Positions 22,570 through 34,172 of a stretch of 64,000 bases of DNA are shown here, in pieces. A model generated the notes under the pieces. It worked only from the letters and a program-made list of their open reading frames with translations, was not told the origin of the DNA and did no database searches. Position 1 is the stretch's first letter. Every line of letters begins with the position of its first letter. The position numbers and the translations under genes are program-made. Source of the stretch: Coriobacteriaceae bacterium AF45-21 (GTDB lineage Bacteria > Actinomycetota > Coriobacteriia > Coriobacteriales > Coriobacteriaceae); contig JAQCYU010000007.1 of the NCBI GenBank assembly GCA_027682925.1, positions 1 to 64,000 on the forward strand. Reading direction: 5' to 3'.

Positions 22570-22588
22570 TTGATATGACAGGAAGTTT

Positions 22589-23554
22589 ATGGCTGACAAG
22601 AACCCTTTGACTCCGGAAGAAGTGACGGAGTTATTCTCCGAAATCGATGCATCCGGTGTCTTGGATCCCACGCTTGCCAAAAAGCGAACCGAGCGCATGC
22701 GTGAGAAGGAGGCTGCGGCCAAGCGTGGTGACAAAGCGGCGCTGGCGCAGCTGCGCAGCGAGGACCGCGCGAGCCAGGCAAAACATATCGACCCGCTGTC
22801 CGAGGACGATCCTTCGGGCTCGCAGGTGAGCCATACCATTACGAAGACTGCCATGGCCGTGGTCATTGGTATTTTGGTGCTGATCGTGGGCATGCAGATT
22901 GGCTACGGCGTGATGCGCCGTCTGAACACCGCCAACCTGTCCGAGAGCGTTTCGGTCGATACCGTTTCGACGGCGCTGAAGGGCGGCCTTGAGTGGGGCA
23001 ACGGCTTTACGCAGTTCCCGCTCGACTTTACCGTCGATGAAGCCGATGAGCGTACGGGCACGGTCGAGGTGACGGTGTTGGACACATCGTCTGCCAACGA
23101 GCTCGAGCTGCTGTCCAACGGGCAGATTCAGGCCGCGGCGCTTGCGACCAACGCGTTGCTCAACGATAAGATCGACCGCGTGGTGTATAACGTGCATGCC
23201 TATATCGACGAGGATAGCAACATTCAGCACGATTCCTTCTTTGGCATGTTTCCCGCCCAGGGCCACCAGAGCGCCATTTTGACGTTCGTGTGGACCAAGA
23301 GCTCATCCAACGCCACGAGTATCGACTGGAAGATGCGCATCGTGAGTATGGATGACACCATCGCCGAGCGCATTCAGAAGCAGGTGAACTCGGTGTCGTC
23401 GTTGATTGAGGACCCGGTGGTGAGCCAGACCAAGATTGACGAGGAAAAGGCCGAACGTGACCTGGAGCATCGTCTGCGTGGCCGCGAGATTTTCCGCGGC
23501 GGCAAGCCCGACCGAACGCCGTCCGATCTGCTGGGACAGGACGAGAAAAAGTAA
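22589..23554 (+). CDS. Single-pass membrane protein of unknown function
   Basis: I do not recognise the family. The 321-residue product has a charged cytosolic N-terminal part (residues 1-85, many Lys, Glu, Asp), one membrane helix near residues 88-110 (MAVVIGILVLIVGMQIGYGVM) and an outer or periplasm-facing domain of about 200 residues with alternating strands and helices. The last 45 residues are highly charged. It begins 20 bases after the ABC exporter with GGAAG upstream, so the two may work together. Confidence 0.7.
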   Translation: MADKNPLTPEEVTELFSEIDASGVLDPTLAKKRTERMREKEAAAKRGDKAALAQLRSEDRASQAKHIDPLSEDDPSGSQVSHTITKTAMAVVIGILVLIVGMQIGYGVMRRLNTANLSESVSVDTVSTALKGGLEWGNGFTQFPLDFTVDEADERTGTVEVTVLDTSSANELELLSNGQIQAAALATNALLNDKIDRVVYNVHAYIDEDSNIQHDSFFGMFPAQGHQSAILTFVWTKSSSNATSIDWKMRIVSMDDTIAERIQKQVNSVSSLIEDPVVSQTKIDEEKAERDLEHRLRGREIFRGGKPDRTPSDLLGQDEKK

Positions 23555-23560
23555 GACGCC

Positions 23561-23600
23561 ATCATCCCGCGTGAGCCACAAGCCCCGCGGGATGATTTTT
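23561..23600 (+). terminator. Terminator after the membrane protein gene
   Basis: An 11-bp stem (ATCATCCCGCG at 23561-23571 with CGCGGGATGAT at 23586-23596) is followed by TTTT. Confidence 0.8.
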
Positions 23601-23623
23601 CTGGGACGGGGATTAAAAAATCA
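23593..23623. repeat. REP-like palindrome, GGGACGGGG core
   Basis: TGATTTTT pairs with AAAAAATCA around GGGACGGGGATT, the complement of the core at 5909-5945. It overlaps the terminator just before it. Confidence 0.5.
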
Positions 23624-23724
23624 TTATGCATAGAAAGTCATAATTATCATTTCGTAAACATTTCGATGAAATTAACGCCATGAGGCATGCTTGCGGTTAC
23701 AATATCGCGAGGCCTAACTACACA

Positions 23725-23757
23725 CCTTTAAGCCGGTCCTGTGAGACCGGGAAGGAG
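23725..23757 (+). promoter_or_regulatory. PyrR-binding RNA motif overlapping the carA ribosome binding site
   Basis: CCTTTAA, then GGTCCTGTGAGACC inside a C/G stem and the closing GAAGG match the PyrR-binding loop of pyrimidine operons in Gram-positive bacteria. The 3' side of the stem contains AAGGAG, the ribosome binding site of carA. Binding of PyrR with UMP would therefore block translation rather than cause transcription termination, as reported for mycobacterial pyr operons. Confidence 0.75.
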
Positions 23758-23761
23758 AATT

Positions 23762-25201
23762 ATGGCGAACAACCATACTGCGGGCGCTGCCGCCCGCACC
23801 TTCGCGCCCAGCGAGCTTTGCCAGCGTATGCTAGCCAAAACCAGCAAGGGCACCTGCGGTCCCTGCATCCTGTATCTTGAGGATGGGACCATTTTTTATG
23901 GACGTGCATGCGGCGCCGAGGGCACCGCGACCGGCGAAGTCTGCTTCAACACCTCGCTCGAGGGCTACTTTGAGGTCATGACCGACCCGAGTTATGCCGG
24001 CCAAATCGTAACCATGACCTATCCGCAGATCGGCAACTACGGTATCGACGAGACCGATGTCCAGTCGGCCTTCCCCGGCGACGCCGTGCGCCCTGCGAGC
24101 GCTCCGGCTATGCGCGGCATGATCGTTCGCGATATGTGCGCCACGCCTTCTAACTGGCGCTCGGCCGTGAGCGTGCCGGAGTACCTGCGCGCTCACGGCA
24201 TCGTCGCTATCGAGGGTGTCGACACCCGCGCTCTGGTGCGCCATCTGCGCGACAATGGTTCCAAGATGGGCATTATCTCGACCGAAATCTTCGACGTCGA
24301 CGAGCTTGCCGAGCGTCTGGCCGCAGCGCCCATGCTGGTAGGCGAGAACCTGGTCAAGACCGTAAGCTGCTCCGCGCCTCACGAGTTTGTGGCCGCCGAC
24401 CTGCCTGCCGCGCATGACTTTGCGCTTTCGGCTGCCGCTCCTGCCCGTCACAAAGTGGTCGCCTACGACTGCGGTGTGAAGCGCGGCATTCTGGAGGGGC
24501 TGGTCCGCGCCGGCTGCGACCTTACCGTCGTGCCGTGGGACACGCCTGCCCGGCAGGTGCTCGACATGAATCCCGACGGCGTCTTTTTGTCCAATGGCCC
24601 CGGCGACCCCGATGCCGTGGTGGAGACTTACGAGCAGGTGCAGCAGCTGATCGGCAAGGTGCCGGTCTTTGGCATTTGCCTTGGTCACCAGATGATCAGC
24701 TTGGCGTGCGGCGCCCAGATGGAAAAGCTTAAGTTCGGTCACCGCGGTGGCAACCAGCCGGTCATGAACCTGGTAAGCCGTCGCGTGGAGATCACCGCAC
24801 AAAACCATGGCTTTGGCCTGCTGTTCCCCAGCTTGGGCAAGCTTGTCCCCGAGCTTTCCGGCGGCGAGACCGAGCATGCGGCCGATGGAGATCTGCGCGT
24901 CTGGGTGCGCCGCGGAATCGCGCCGGTCGTGATGAACGAGCGCTTTGGCCGTATTCGCCTAACACATGTGAATCTCAACGACGGCACCGCCGAGGGCATC
25001 CAGCTGCTCGACGCCCCGTGCTTCTCGGTCCAGTACCACCCCGAGGCCTCGCCTGGCCCCACCGATGCCCACTATCTCTTTACCGCCTTTACGCGACTCA
25101 TGGACGGCGAGGAGAACTACCTGGACATCGACACCGCGAAGGACCGCTTGGCTGGCTGGAATTTCGCCGAGACCGCCGCGACCGAGACCGAGGAGAACTA
25201 A
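23762..25201 (+). CDS. carA: Carbamoyl-phosphate synthase, small (glutaminase) subunit
   Basis: CarA hydrolyses glutamine and passes ammonia to CarB to make carbamoyl phosphate for pyrimidines and arginine. The N-terminal small-subunit domain ([21 protein letters not shown]) is followed by the class I glutamine amidotransferase domain with the nucleophile elbow GICLGHQ and the His-Glu pair in YHPEASPGP. The 479-residue length is on the long side because of a 35-residue N-terminal leader. ATG 23762 has AAGGAG just upstream. carB begins one base after the stop. Confidence 0.96.
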   Translation: MANNHTAGAAARTFAPSELCQRMLAKTSKGTCGPCILYLEDGTIFYGRACGAEGTATGEVCFNTSLEGYFEVMTDPSYAGQIVTMTYPQIGNYGIDETDVQSAFPGDAVRPASAPAMRGMIVRDMCATPSNWRSAVSVPEYLRAHGIVAIEGVDTRALVRHLRDNGSKMGIISTEIFDVDELAERLAAAPMLVGENLVKTVSCSAPHEFVAADLPAAHDFALSAAAPARHKVVAYDCGVKRGILEGLVRAGCDLTVVPWDTPARQVLDMNPDGVFLSNGPGDPDAVVETYEQVQQLIGKVPVFGICLGHQMISLACGAQMEKLKFGHRGGNQPVMNLVSRRVEITAQNHGFGLLFPSLGKLVPELSGGETEHAADGDLRVWVRRGIAPVVMNERFGRIRLTHVNLNDGTAEGIQLLDAPCFSVQYHPEASPGPTDAHYLFTAFTRLMDGEENYLDIDTAKDRLAGWNFAETAATETEEN

Positions 25202-25202
25202 C

Positions 25203-28516
<3,314 letters not shown>

Positions 28517-28528
28517 ATTGAGCTGGCC

Positions 28529-28620
28529 GGCCGGGGCGGAGGGGGCTGAGTTTCCCCCCCCCTCGCTCCGGCTGCAAGCAGAGTCGCTCAGTGGGAAACT
28601 CAGCCCCCTCCGCCCCGGCC
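28529..28620. repeat. 28-bp perfect inverted repeat after carB
   Basis: 28529-28556 and 28593-28620 are exact complements (GGCCGGGGCGGA through GTTTCCC and back) around a 36-base centre. A run of nine C residues (28554-28562) marks the inner edge of the left arm. There is no T tract, so it is not a standard terminator. Confidence 0.85.
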
Positions 28621-28693
28621 TGCGGTGACTCGGCTGCATCATGTACTGCCGAAGGGGCTTTGCGCGATGACTAGGGCTAAATAGAAAATGAGT

Positions 28694-28734
28694 GTGGGCC
28701 CTGCTGTTCGAACGAACGGCAGGGCCCACGTTTT
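28694..28734. terminator. Bidirectional terminator between carB and the GntR gene
   Basis: An 11-bp perfect stem GTGGGCCCTGC/GCAGGGCCCAC, extended by an inner dyad, is followed by TTTT on the plus strand and by a short T-rich stretch on the minus strand. It fits between convergent genes. Confidence 0.8.
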
Positions 28735-28738
28735 GGAT

Positions 28739-29521
28739 TTATTGGGCTGTGGCGGTGAAGGTTGTTTTGTCGGCGGCGATGTGCACGTGCATCTTTGCCT
28801 GACCATCGCAGCTGATGAGCACGCCTACCTCGAACGGGGTTCCCGTCTTGTCGTAGGTCGAACGCACGATGCGCATCGCCGCCTTACCGGTGTTCTGTCC
28901 CAAAAGGCGCGCCTCATGCTTGTCGAGGTTGACCGCCTCGTAGACGGCATCGACGCTTGCGGGCAGGATGCCGGTCTTTTCCGCGATGTAGGCGTAGAGC
29001 GAGCCATCCACGTCTTTGCGTGTGAGCTCGGGGCAAAGTGACACGGGGATATAGACGTAGTTGAGCTCCATGGGTTTGTCGTTGGCGAGACGCAGGCGGC
29101 GAATCTCCCAGACGGGTGTCCCTTCGGGCACTTTGAGCCCAGAGGCGATGCCGCGGACGGCCGGTATGCTTGAAAAGGCGAGAATCTGCGAGCTTGGAAC
29201 CCGTCCCGCTTCGCGCATCCGCGCGCTGAAATTCAGGGCCAGGTCGATGCCGGGTGCTGAGGTTTGGGGTTTGATGAACGTGCCCTGCCCACGTTTGCGC
29301 ACCACGCGCCCCTCGATGACGAGATCTTGGAAGCAACGGCGCACGGTCGCGCGCGATAACTCTAGCCGCTCACAGATTTCGAGCTCGCGTGGCAGCGGCG
29401 TCTTGGTGTCGAACGCCTGGCTGGCGATAAGCAGGGCGATTCGATGTTTAAGTTGGACATAGAGCGGCGTATCACCGCTGCGGTCGAAGGGTTCGGAGGC
29501 GAGAAACGAGATCATATCCAT
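28739..29521 (-). CDS. GntR-family regulator with UTRA ligand domain (HutC type)
   Basis: The 260-residue protein has an N-terminal winged helix (YVQLKHRIALLI, then LSRATVRRCFQDL) and a UTRA sugar-phosphate sensing domain from about residue 95. UTRA regulators usually repress sugar-uptake genes and are released by a phosphorylated sugar. ATG 29521 follows GGAGGT; a longer frame from 29554 is less likely. It is divergent from the mannose-family PTS operon, so that operon is the likely target. Confidence 0.9.
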   Translation of the reverse strand: MDMISFLASEPFDRSGDTPLYVQLKHRIALLIASQAFDTKTPLPRELEICERLELSRATVRRCFQDLVIEGRVVRKRGQGTFIKPQTSAPGIDLALNFSARMREAGRVPSSQILAFSSIPAVRGIASGLKVPEGTPVWEIRRLRLANDKPMELNYVYIPVSLCPELTRKDVDGSLYAYIAEKTGILPASVDAVYEAVNLDKHEARLLGQNTGKAAMRIVRSTYDKTGTPFEVGVLISCDGQAKMHVHIAADKTTFTATAQ

Positions 29522-29696
29522 GGGGTACCTCCATGTCGTGGGCGTACGTGGCATGGTCTGACACTGCGGGGCAAACCGGAGATGCCAGGCCCGATTCTTG
29601 CTGGTATGTATGGTGCATAAGGAACATAAAACATTTATCAGGCAATCTACCTGCTATTTTAAAAATAATTAGAAGAAAAAATAATTTAGGCACAAA

Positions 29697-29743
29697 AATA
29701 GTTGCTACCGTTAACCGATGAATAGTTGCCGTTCGCAACTATT
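29697..29743. promoter_or_regulatory. Operator region between the GntR gene and the PTS operon
   Basis: AATAGTTGC occurs twice (29697-29705 and 29721-29729), the second paired with GCAACTATT (29735-29743) as a perfect 9-bp dyad with a 5-base spacer. Between them stands GTTAAC (29710-29715). The 20 bases at 29701-29720 resemble 33141-33160 before the MarR gene. These are good candidates for GntR or MarR binding sites. Confidence 0.55.
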
Positions 29744-29829
29744 TTCTTGTACCGAACATGCCCCGGCGCAACAATAATCTCAGCAAAAAGCAAAGCCGTG
29801 CGACACACGGCAGGTCGAGAGGAGACCGC

Positions 29830-30264
29830 ATGCGGTATCTGGTAATGGTCAGTCACGGAACGCTCGCTCCCGGACTGCACAGTGTCCTCAAGATGCTCGG
29901 CAATGACGCCCCGAACATCTTGTCGACGAGTCTCGTGGACGGCATGGGCGCTGACGAGTATGTCGAGAACGTCAAGGCGATGCTCGCTCCCGCTACTGCC
30001 GATGACGAGATTGTCCTGCTCGGTGACATCCTGGGCGGATCGCCGCTCACCAATGCTATGAACACGCTGGCCGAGAAGGGCCTGCTCGCCCACACCATTG
30101 CCTTCGGCGGTATGAATCTGCCCATGGCTATGACCGCCATGATGGGGCTTGCTACCATGGACCTGGATTCCCTCAAGCAGATGATGCTGCAGGAGGGCAA
30201 GAACGGTATGTCCGAGCTCGTTGTCCCGACCGATGACGCCGACGACGAGGACGACGACATCTAG
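29830..30264 (+). CDS. PTS mannose-family EIIA component
   Basis: EIIA takes phosphate from HPr and hands it to EIIB. The 144-residue protein has the family start YLVMVSHGTLAPGL, where the His is the likely phosphorylation site, and DILGGSPLTNA further on. Start: ATG 29830 behind GAGGAG; the frame upstream to 29758 lacks a site. An acidic tail of Asp residues ends it. It is the first gene of a four-gene PTS operon. Confidence 0.92.
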   Translation: MRYLVMVSHGTLAPGLHSVLKMLGNDAPNILSTSLVDGMGADEYVENVKAMLAPATADDEIVLLGDILGGSPLTNAMNTLAEKGLLAHTIAFGGMNLPMAMTAMMGLATMDLDSLKQMMLQEGKNGMSELVVPTDDADDEDDDI

Positions 30265-30297
30265 GCAGCGCATCCGCCCAAATTTTCGTGATGGAGC

Positions 30298-30320
30298 GGG
30301 GGTTAAGAGGAAAGACCCCC
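30298..30320 (+). promoter_or_regulatory. Intercistronic hairpin between EIIA and EIIB
   Basis: GGGGGT (30298-30303) pairs with ACCCCC (30315-30320). It may affect the stability of the upstream part of the PTS message. A second such hairpin lies at 30861-30882 (CAGCCC/GGGCTG) before EIIC. Confidence 0.4.
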
Positions 30321-30343
30321 GGTGATAAAGAAAGGGAGAACGC

Positions 30344-30832
30344 ATGATTTCGTTCATCCGTATTGACGACCGTATGATCCATGGACAGACCGTTACCCGT
30401 TGGGCCCTCGAGTATCCCTGCGACGGTCTTATCGCCGTCAACGACGCTGCAGCGTCCAACCCCGTGCTCAAGGAGGCCTACAAGAGTGCCTCGGGCAAGA
30501 AGACGTTCGTGTGGACCAAGGAGCACTTCAAGGAGGTATCCGAGAAGGTTCTCAAGTCCGACACCAAGTACTTCCTGATCACCAAGAACCCGCTCGACAT
30601 GAAGGAGCTTCTCGTCGATTTTGGCTTTAAGCCCGGCATGGACCGCATCATCGTCGGTCCCTGCAACGATCGTCCCGGCACCACCAAGCTCGGCAACAAC
30701 CAGTCGATCACGCAGGAAGAGGCCCAGGCGCTCGAGGATCTCACCAACGCCGGCTACACGGTCGAGTTCGCCCTTATCAAGGAGAAGTCCATCGGTGAGT
30801 GGCCCAAGTTCCGCGGTCAGTTTGGCTTCTAG
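30344..30832 (+). CDS. PTS mannose-family EIIB component
   Basis: EIIB phosphorylates the sugar as it passes through EIIC/EIID. The 162-residue product starts ISFIRIDDRMIHGQ, where the His is the active site of mannose, sorbose and fructose (Lev) type EIIB proteins. Length is normal and ATG 30344 has AAAGGGAG upstream. Confidence 0.94.
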   Translation: MISFIRIDDRMIHGQTVTRWALEYPCDGLIAVNDAAASNPVLKEAYKSASGKKTFVWTKEHFKEVSEKVLKSDTKYFLITKNPLDMKELLVDFGFKPGMDRIIVGPCNDRPGTTKLGNNQSITQEEAQALEDLTNAGYTVEFALIKEKSIGEWPKFRGQFGF

Positions 30833-30904
30833 TTAGGCGCCAGCCGCATTTTGGTATCTACAGCCCTTGGTGAAAGGGGCTGAGGAATAAAGAAAGGGGA
30901 AAGC

Positions 30905-31762
30905 ATGGCAATCAATGCATTCCAAGCCGCGCTGTTCGGCCTGTTCGCCTGCCTGGCATCACTGCCTGGCATGGGTGGCACGACGATCGGCAACTACACT
31001 CTGGGTCGTCCTCTGGTCGCCGGCCTCATCGTCGGCATCATCATGGGCGATATGCAGACGGGCATCCTCGTCGGCGCTGCCATCCAGGTTGTCTACATCG
31101 CTCTCGTGACCCCCGGCGGAACCGTCTCCGCCGACGTCCGCGCCGTGTCCTATATCGGTATCCCGCTGGCGATCCTCGCCATCAAGAACTCGGGCATCGA
31201 TCCCGCCTCCGCTGAGGCTGCCGGCATGGCCGCATCCCTCGGTGCCGCCGTCGGCACGCTCGGCACTGTGCTCTTCTATGGCACCGCCACCATCAACCTG
31301 GTGTGGCAGGGCATGGGCTGGAAGTGGCTCGAGAAGGGCGATCTCCACAAGCTCTACCTGGTCAACAACGTTCTGCCTTGGATCGGTCACATCGTCTGCT
31401 CGTTCCTCCCGACGTTCATCATCACCATGGGCGGCACCGCCATGGTCGACCTCATGAAGACCTACATGCCCATGGACGGCATCGCGATGAAGACGCTGTT
31501 TACCGTCGGCTCGCTGCTGCCTACCGTCGGTATCGCCATCCTGCTCAAGCAGGTCATCTCTAAGCCCACGGACTTCCTGACGTTCTTCTTCGGCTTCACC
31601 CTGTCCGCTGTCATGGGATGCAACCTGATCGCCGCTGCCGGCATCGGCTGCTTCTTCGCCCTGATCAACTATGAGATCGCTTCGCTCAAGATCGACCTCG
31701 CAAACGCTCCCAAGGCAGCTATCGCCTCGGGCTCAGATGATGAGGAAGAGGAGGACATCTAA
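30905..31762 (+). CDS. PTS mannose-family EIIC component
   Basis: EIIC is one of the two membrane subunits that form the sugar channel. The 285-residue product is strongly hydrophobic with about seven helices and the family motif GGTTIGNYTLGRPLV near residue 24. An acidic tail ends the protein. The stop codon overlaps the EIID start by one base (TAATG), so translation is coupled. Confidence 0.94.
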   Translation: MAINAFQAALFGLFACLASLPGMGGTTIGNYTLGRPLVAGLIVGIIMGDMQTGILVGAAIQVVYIALVTPGGTVSADVRAVSYIGIPLAILAIKNSGIDPASAEAAGMAASLGAAVGTLGTVLFYGTATINLVWQGMGWKWLEKGDLHKLYLVNNVLPWIGHIVCSFLPTFIITMGGTAMVDLMKTYMPMDGIAMKTLFTVGSLLPTVGIAILLKQVISKPTDFLTFFFGFTLSAVMGCNLIAAAGIGCFFALINYEIASLKIDLANAPKAAIASGSDDEEEEDI

Positions 31763-32589
31763 TGGCAGAGAAGAAGAAACTCTCTAAGAAAACGCTTGCC
31801 AAGTCGTTCCGCAACTGGTCCTATGGCAACCTGACTTGCTTCTCGCAGGAGCACATGCAGACCTTCGGTTACCTGTGCGCCATGCTTCCGATCGTCGAGG
31901 AGCTCTACGACACGCCCGAGGAGCAGAAGCAGGCCCTCCAGACCTACTCCGCGTTCTTCAACACCGAGCCGCAGATCGGCACCATGATTGTCGGCGTCAC
32001 CGCCGGCCTCGAGGAGGCTCGCGCAAACGGCGAGGCCATCGACGACGACGCCATCAACGGCATCCGCGCCGGCCTCATGGGCCCGCTCGCCGGCCTTGGC
32101 GACTCGCTGATCGTCGGTACCCTGATCCCGATCCTGCTCGGTATCGCCCTCGGTCTCTCGACCGGCGGCTCTCCGCTCGGTGCCATCTTCTATATTGTCG
32201 TGTGGAACCTGCTCATGTTCCTTGGCATGCGCTTTGCCTACAACCAGGGCTATGAGCTCGGCGGCAAGGCGGTCGAGGCCCTCGTCGGCCCCAAGGCCAA
32301 GGCTCTGCGTGATTCCATCGTGATGGTCGGTACCATGGTCATCGGTGCAGTCGGTGCTACCTGGGTCTCCATCACCTGCAGCCCCAATCTGGTGCTGCCC
32401 GGCGGCGGTAAGTTCCAGGACACGCTCGACGGAATCTATCCGCACCTGCTGCCCATGGTCTTCATCATCTTCTGCTGGTACATGATGACCAAGAAGAAGG
32501 TCAACCCCATCGTTATGATGCTGATCCTCGTTGTGATCGCATTTGTGGGCGTTCTCATTGGCTTCTTCGACCCGGCACTGAGCTACTAG
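31762..32589 (+). CDS. PTS mannose-family EIID component
   Basis: EIID is the second membrane subunit, found only in the mannose family. The 275-residue protein has the EIID pattern SWSYGN-like WSYGNLTCFSQEHMQ, GLMGPLAGLGDSL and C-terminal membrane helices. Mannose-family systems carry mannose, fructose, glucosamine, GalNAc or other hexoses; the substrate here is unproved. The nearby secreted GH31 enzyme makes an amino sugar such as GalNAc a fair guess. Confidence 0.94.
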   Translation: MAEKKKLSKKTLAKSFRNWSYGNLTCFSQEHMQTFGYLCAMLPIVEELYDTPEEQKQALQTYSAFFNTEPQIGTMIVGVTAGLEEARANGEAIDDDAINGIRAGLMGPLAGLGDSLIVGTLIPILLGIALGLSTGGSPLGAIFYIVVWNLLMFLGMRFAYNQGYELGGKAVEALVGPKAKALRDSIVMVGTMVIGAVGATWVSITCSPNLVLPGGGKFQDTLDGIYPHLLPMVFIIFCWYMMTKKKVNPIVMMLILVVIAFVGVLIGFFDPALSY

Positions 32590-32611
32590 TCATCATCCCC
32601 TGGCCCCCTGT

Positions 32612-32648
32612 AAGGCCGTGCGGCCTCAACCGCACGGCCTTCTGATTT
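32612..32648 (+). terminator. Terminator of the PTS operon
   Basis: A perfect 12-bp stem AAGGCCGTGCGG/CCGCACGGCCTT with loop CCTCAA, followed by a modest T-rich tail. Confidence 0.75.
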
Positions 32649-32784
32649 TGCGCCGCCCTTCAAGGGCAATATGGCCAGCGACCTCCATCGCCTACACGAC
32701 ACCCGCTATATTGCTCTTGAAAGATGACGTATTCGACAAACGATGCACTTGCGCATGATGCACACTTTGCACGAGGAGGACCAT

Positions 32785-33111
32785 ATGCACGAGAAACATG
32801 GACACGACCTTTCGCGCGACGACTTGATTCGCGAGGCAAAGATGCAGACCGATGCTATTCAGCGGCTCAATGTTTGGCTGCGCCTGGGCTATTCGCTCGT
32901 GGCGATTGGCTTTTTGATGGGGATGTGGGGTATGCAGGGCGGCCCCGGCTGGGGTGTCCCCGTGGGCATCGTGTGCCTGGTGGTGGGCACTCCGCTTTCG
33001 ATCGTGCTTAAGGTCGGCACGACCAACGCCAAAAAGAATGTCGAGCGCATGCTCGAGGCCGCTGGTGTCGACGTTGAGGAGCTTATGCGACGCAAGAAGG
33101 ACGAGCAATAG
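32785..33111 (+). CDS. Small two-helix membrane protein
   Basis: I do not recognise a family. The 108-residue product starts with a His-rich, charged stretch (MHEKHGHD), followed by two hydrophobic segments (residues about 38-55 and 62-80) and a charged C-terminal tail. ATG 32785 follows GAGGAGG at 5 bases. It sits alone between the PTS operon terminator and the MarR gene. Confidence 0.65.
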   Translation: MHEKHGHDLSRDDLIREAKMQTDAIQRLNVWLRLGYSLVAIGFLMGMWGMQGGPGWGVPVGIVCLVVGTPLSIVLKVGTTNAKKNVERMLEAAGVDVEELMRRKKDEQ

Positions 33112-33140
33112 ACTTCCGCGTTGGGGTATCATAAATAATT

Positions 33141-33160
33141 GTTGCGAATGTTAACTAATG
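33141..33160. promoter_or_regulatory. Motif shared with the PTS promoter region
   Basis: GTTGCGAATGTTAACTAATG matches GTTGCTACCGTTAACCGATG at 29701-29720 in 15 of 20 positions, including the palindromic GTTAAC. It stands 20-40 bases before the MarR start, where an autoregulatory operator would be expected. Confidence 0.5.
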
Positions 33161-33179
33161 TACGGCAAATGACGGTTTT

Positions 33180-33656
33180 ATGGCCCTTCTAGAGTTGCAA
33201 AGGACAATATCCCCAGTGGATTACGATGACGTCGCTCGAAAACTGATTGTGTACTCACGTTCCCTTGCCAAGGGATCCTTGAGTGCTGCCGGCGGCGCCA
33301 GTGTGGGCGAGGCACCGGTTTTACAGTATCTATCGGGTATTGACGGTGATGTCATTCCCTCCGAGATTGCCAAGAAGCTGAAATTCTCCCGTGCGCGCAT
33401 GTCGCATATCTTGGATTCACTCGAGAGTAAGGGTTACGTTCAGCGCAGGACTGATCCAAACGATCGTCGGCGTGTGCTGGTGAGCATTACCGAGGAAGGC
33501 CGTGATTTCGCGGCGAAAAAAAATGCCGAGAGTGTGGCATCGCTCTCGAAACAACTCTCAGCGCTCGGCGAGCACGATGCCCAGGAGCTCGTGCGCATCC
33601 TGAATAAAGCTTACAGCCTTACCTATGATGCCGACGACTACCTGGACAATCTATAA
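33180..33656 (+). CDS. MarR-family transcriptional regulator
   Basis: A 158-residue winged-helix regulator that should act as a dimer. The DNA-binding part reads IPSEIAKKLKFSRARMSHILDSLESKGYVQR, with the wing DPNDRRRVLVSIT typical of MarR. The start ATG has no strong ribosome binding site, so the message may be leaderless or start slightly downstream. It lies just before the GH31 gene, separated by 516 non-coding bases. Confidence 0.88.
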   Translation: MALLELQRTISPVDYDDVARKLIVYSRSLAKGSLSAAGGASVGEAPVLQYLSGIDGDVIPSEIAKKLKFSRARMSHILDSLESKGYVQRRTDPNDRRRVLVSITEEGRDFAAKKNAESVASLSKQLSALGEHDAQELVRILNKAYSLTYDADDYLDNL

Positions 33657-34172
33657 GGATAAAGACAGACATTTAGGTGCATCTTGAAATGCACCCGGGA
33701 CAGTTGTGCCCATCAGCCACCGTCAACATCTCATTCCAAACCAAATCAGCCAACGTACGTCATGGCAATCCCCGGTAGGTTGCAGGATGGCGGCTGAGCC
33801 TTTCCCTCGGGAAACTTCGCGAAGCCCAGTTCCCGAGAGAAAGGTATGGTCTGTGTAATACCAGATAAACAGTACATTTTTGCTAGATTGGTATTTGACT
33901 GAAGAACCAATTGGTATGGCTTATTAAGCCCACCTTGCCGTTGACGCTTATTTTGCTGCCGCTGGGAGAATTCCGAACTTGGGTGCGCAAGTGCTCCCAT
34001 ATGTTGATATGACCTAGTAGGTGGCTATCTGGTTACTACCAGTTGGCCCCTTGGTAACGGGTGGCCCCCATTGTGCGGAATGTACCGAACATCTCCGTTT
34101 GATACGTTTTCCCATGCTGCCGGGGGGGGGGGCGTCCTCGGCACCTCAGCATGTCGGAAGAAAGGAGACCAG
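33657..34172. other. 516-bp non-coding region upstream of the GH31 gene
   Basis: It is less GC-rich than its surroundings. Visible structure: a hairpin GGTGCAT/ATGCACC (33676-33695) just after MarR; a strong inverted repeat (33799-33816 with 33828-33844, CTCGGGAA/TTCCCGAG core); and a run of eleven G (34122-34132) 41 bases before the GH31 start codon. No convincing open frame is present. Confidence 0.55.
34122..34132. repeat. Run of eleven G upstream of the GH31 gene
   Basis: A G11 homopolymer 41 bases before the start codon, in the leader or promoter region. Such tracts change length by slipped-strand mispairing and can switch expression. Confidence 0.7.

Noticed and set aside
29690-29710. 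Sigma-54 promoter before the PTS operon (GGCAC and TTGCT)
   Set aside because: The spacing is three bases too long, no LevR-type activator is nearby, and actinobacteria normally lack sigma-54.
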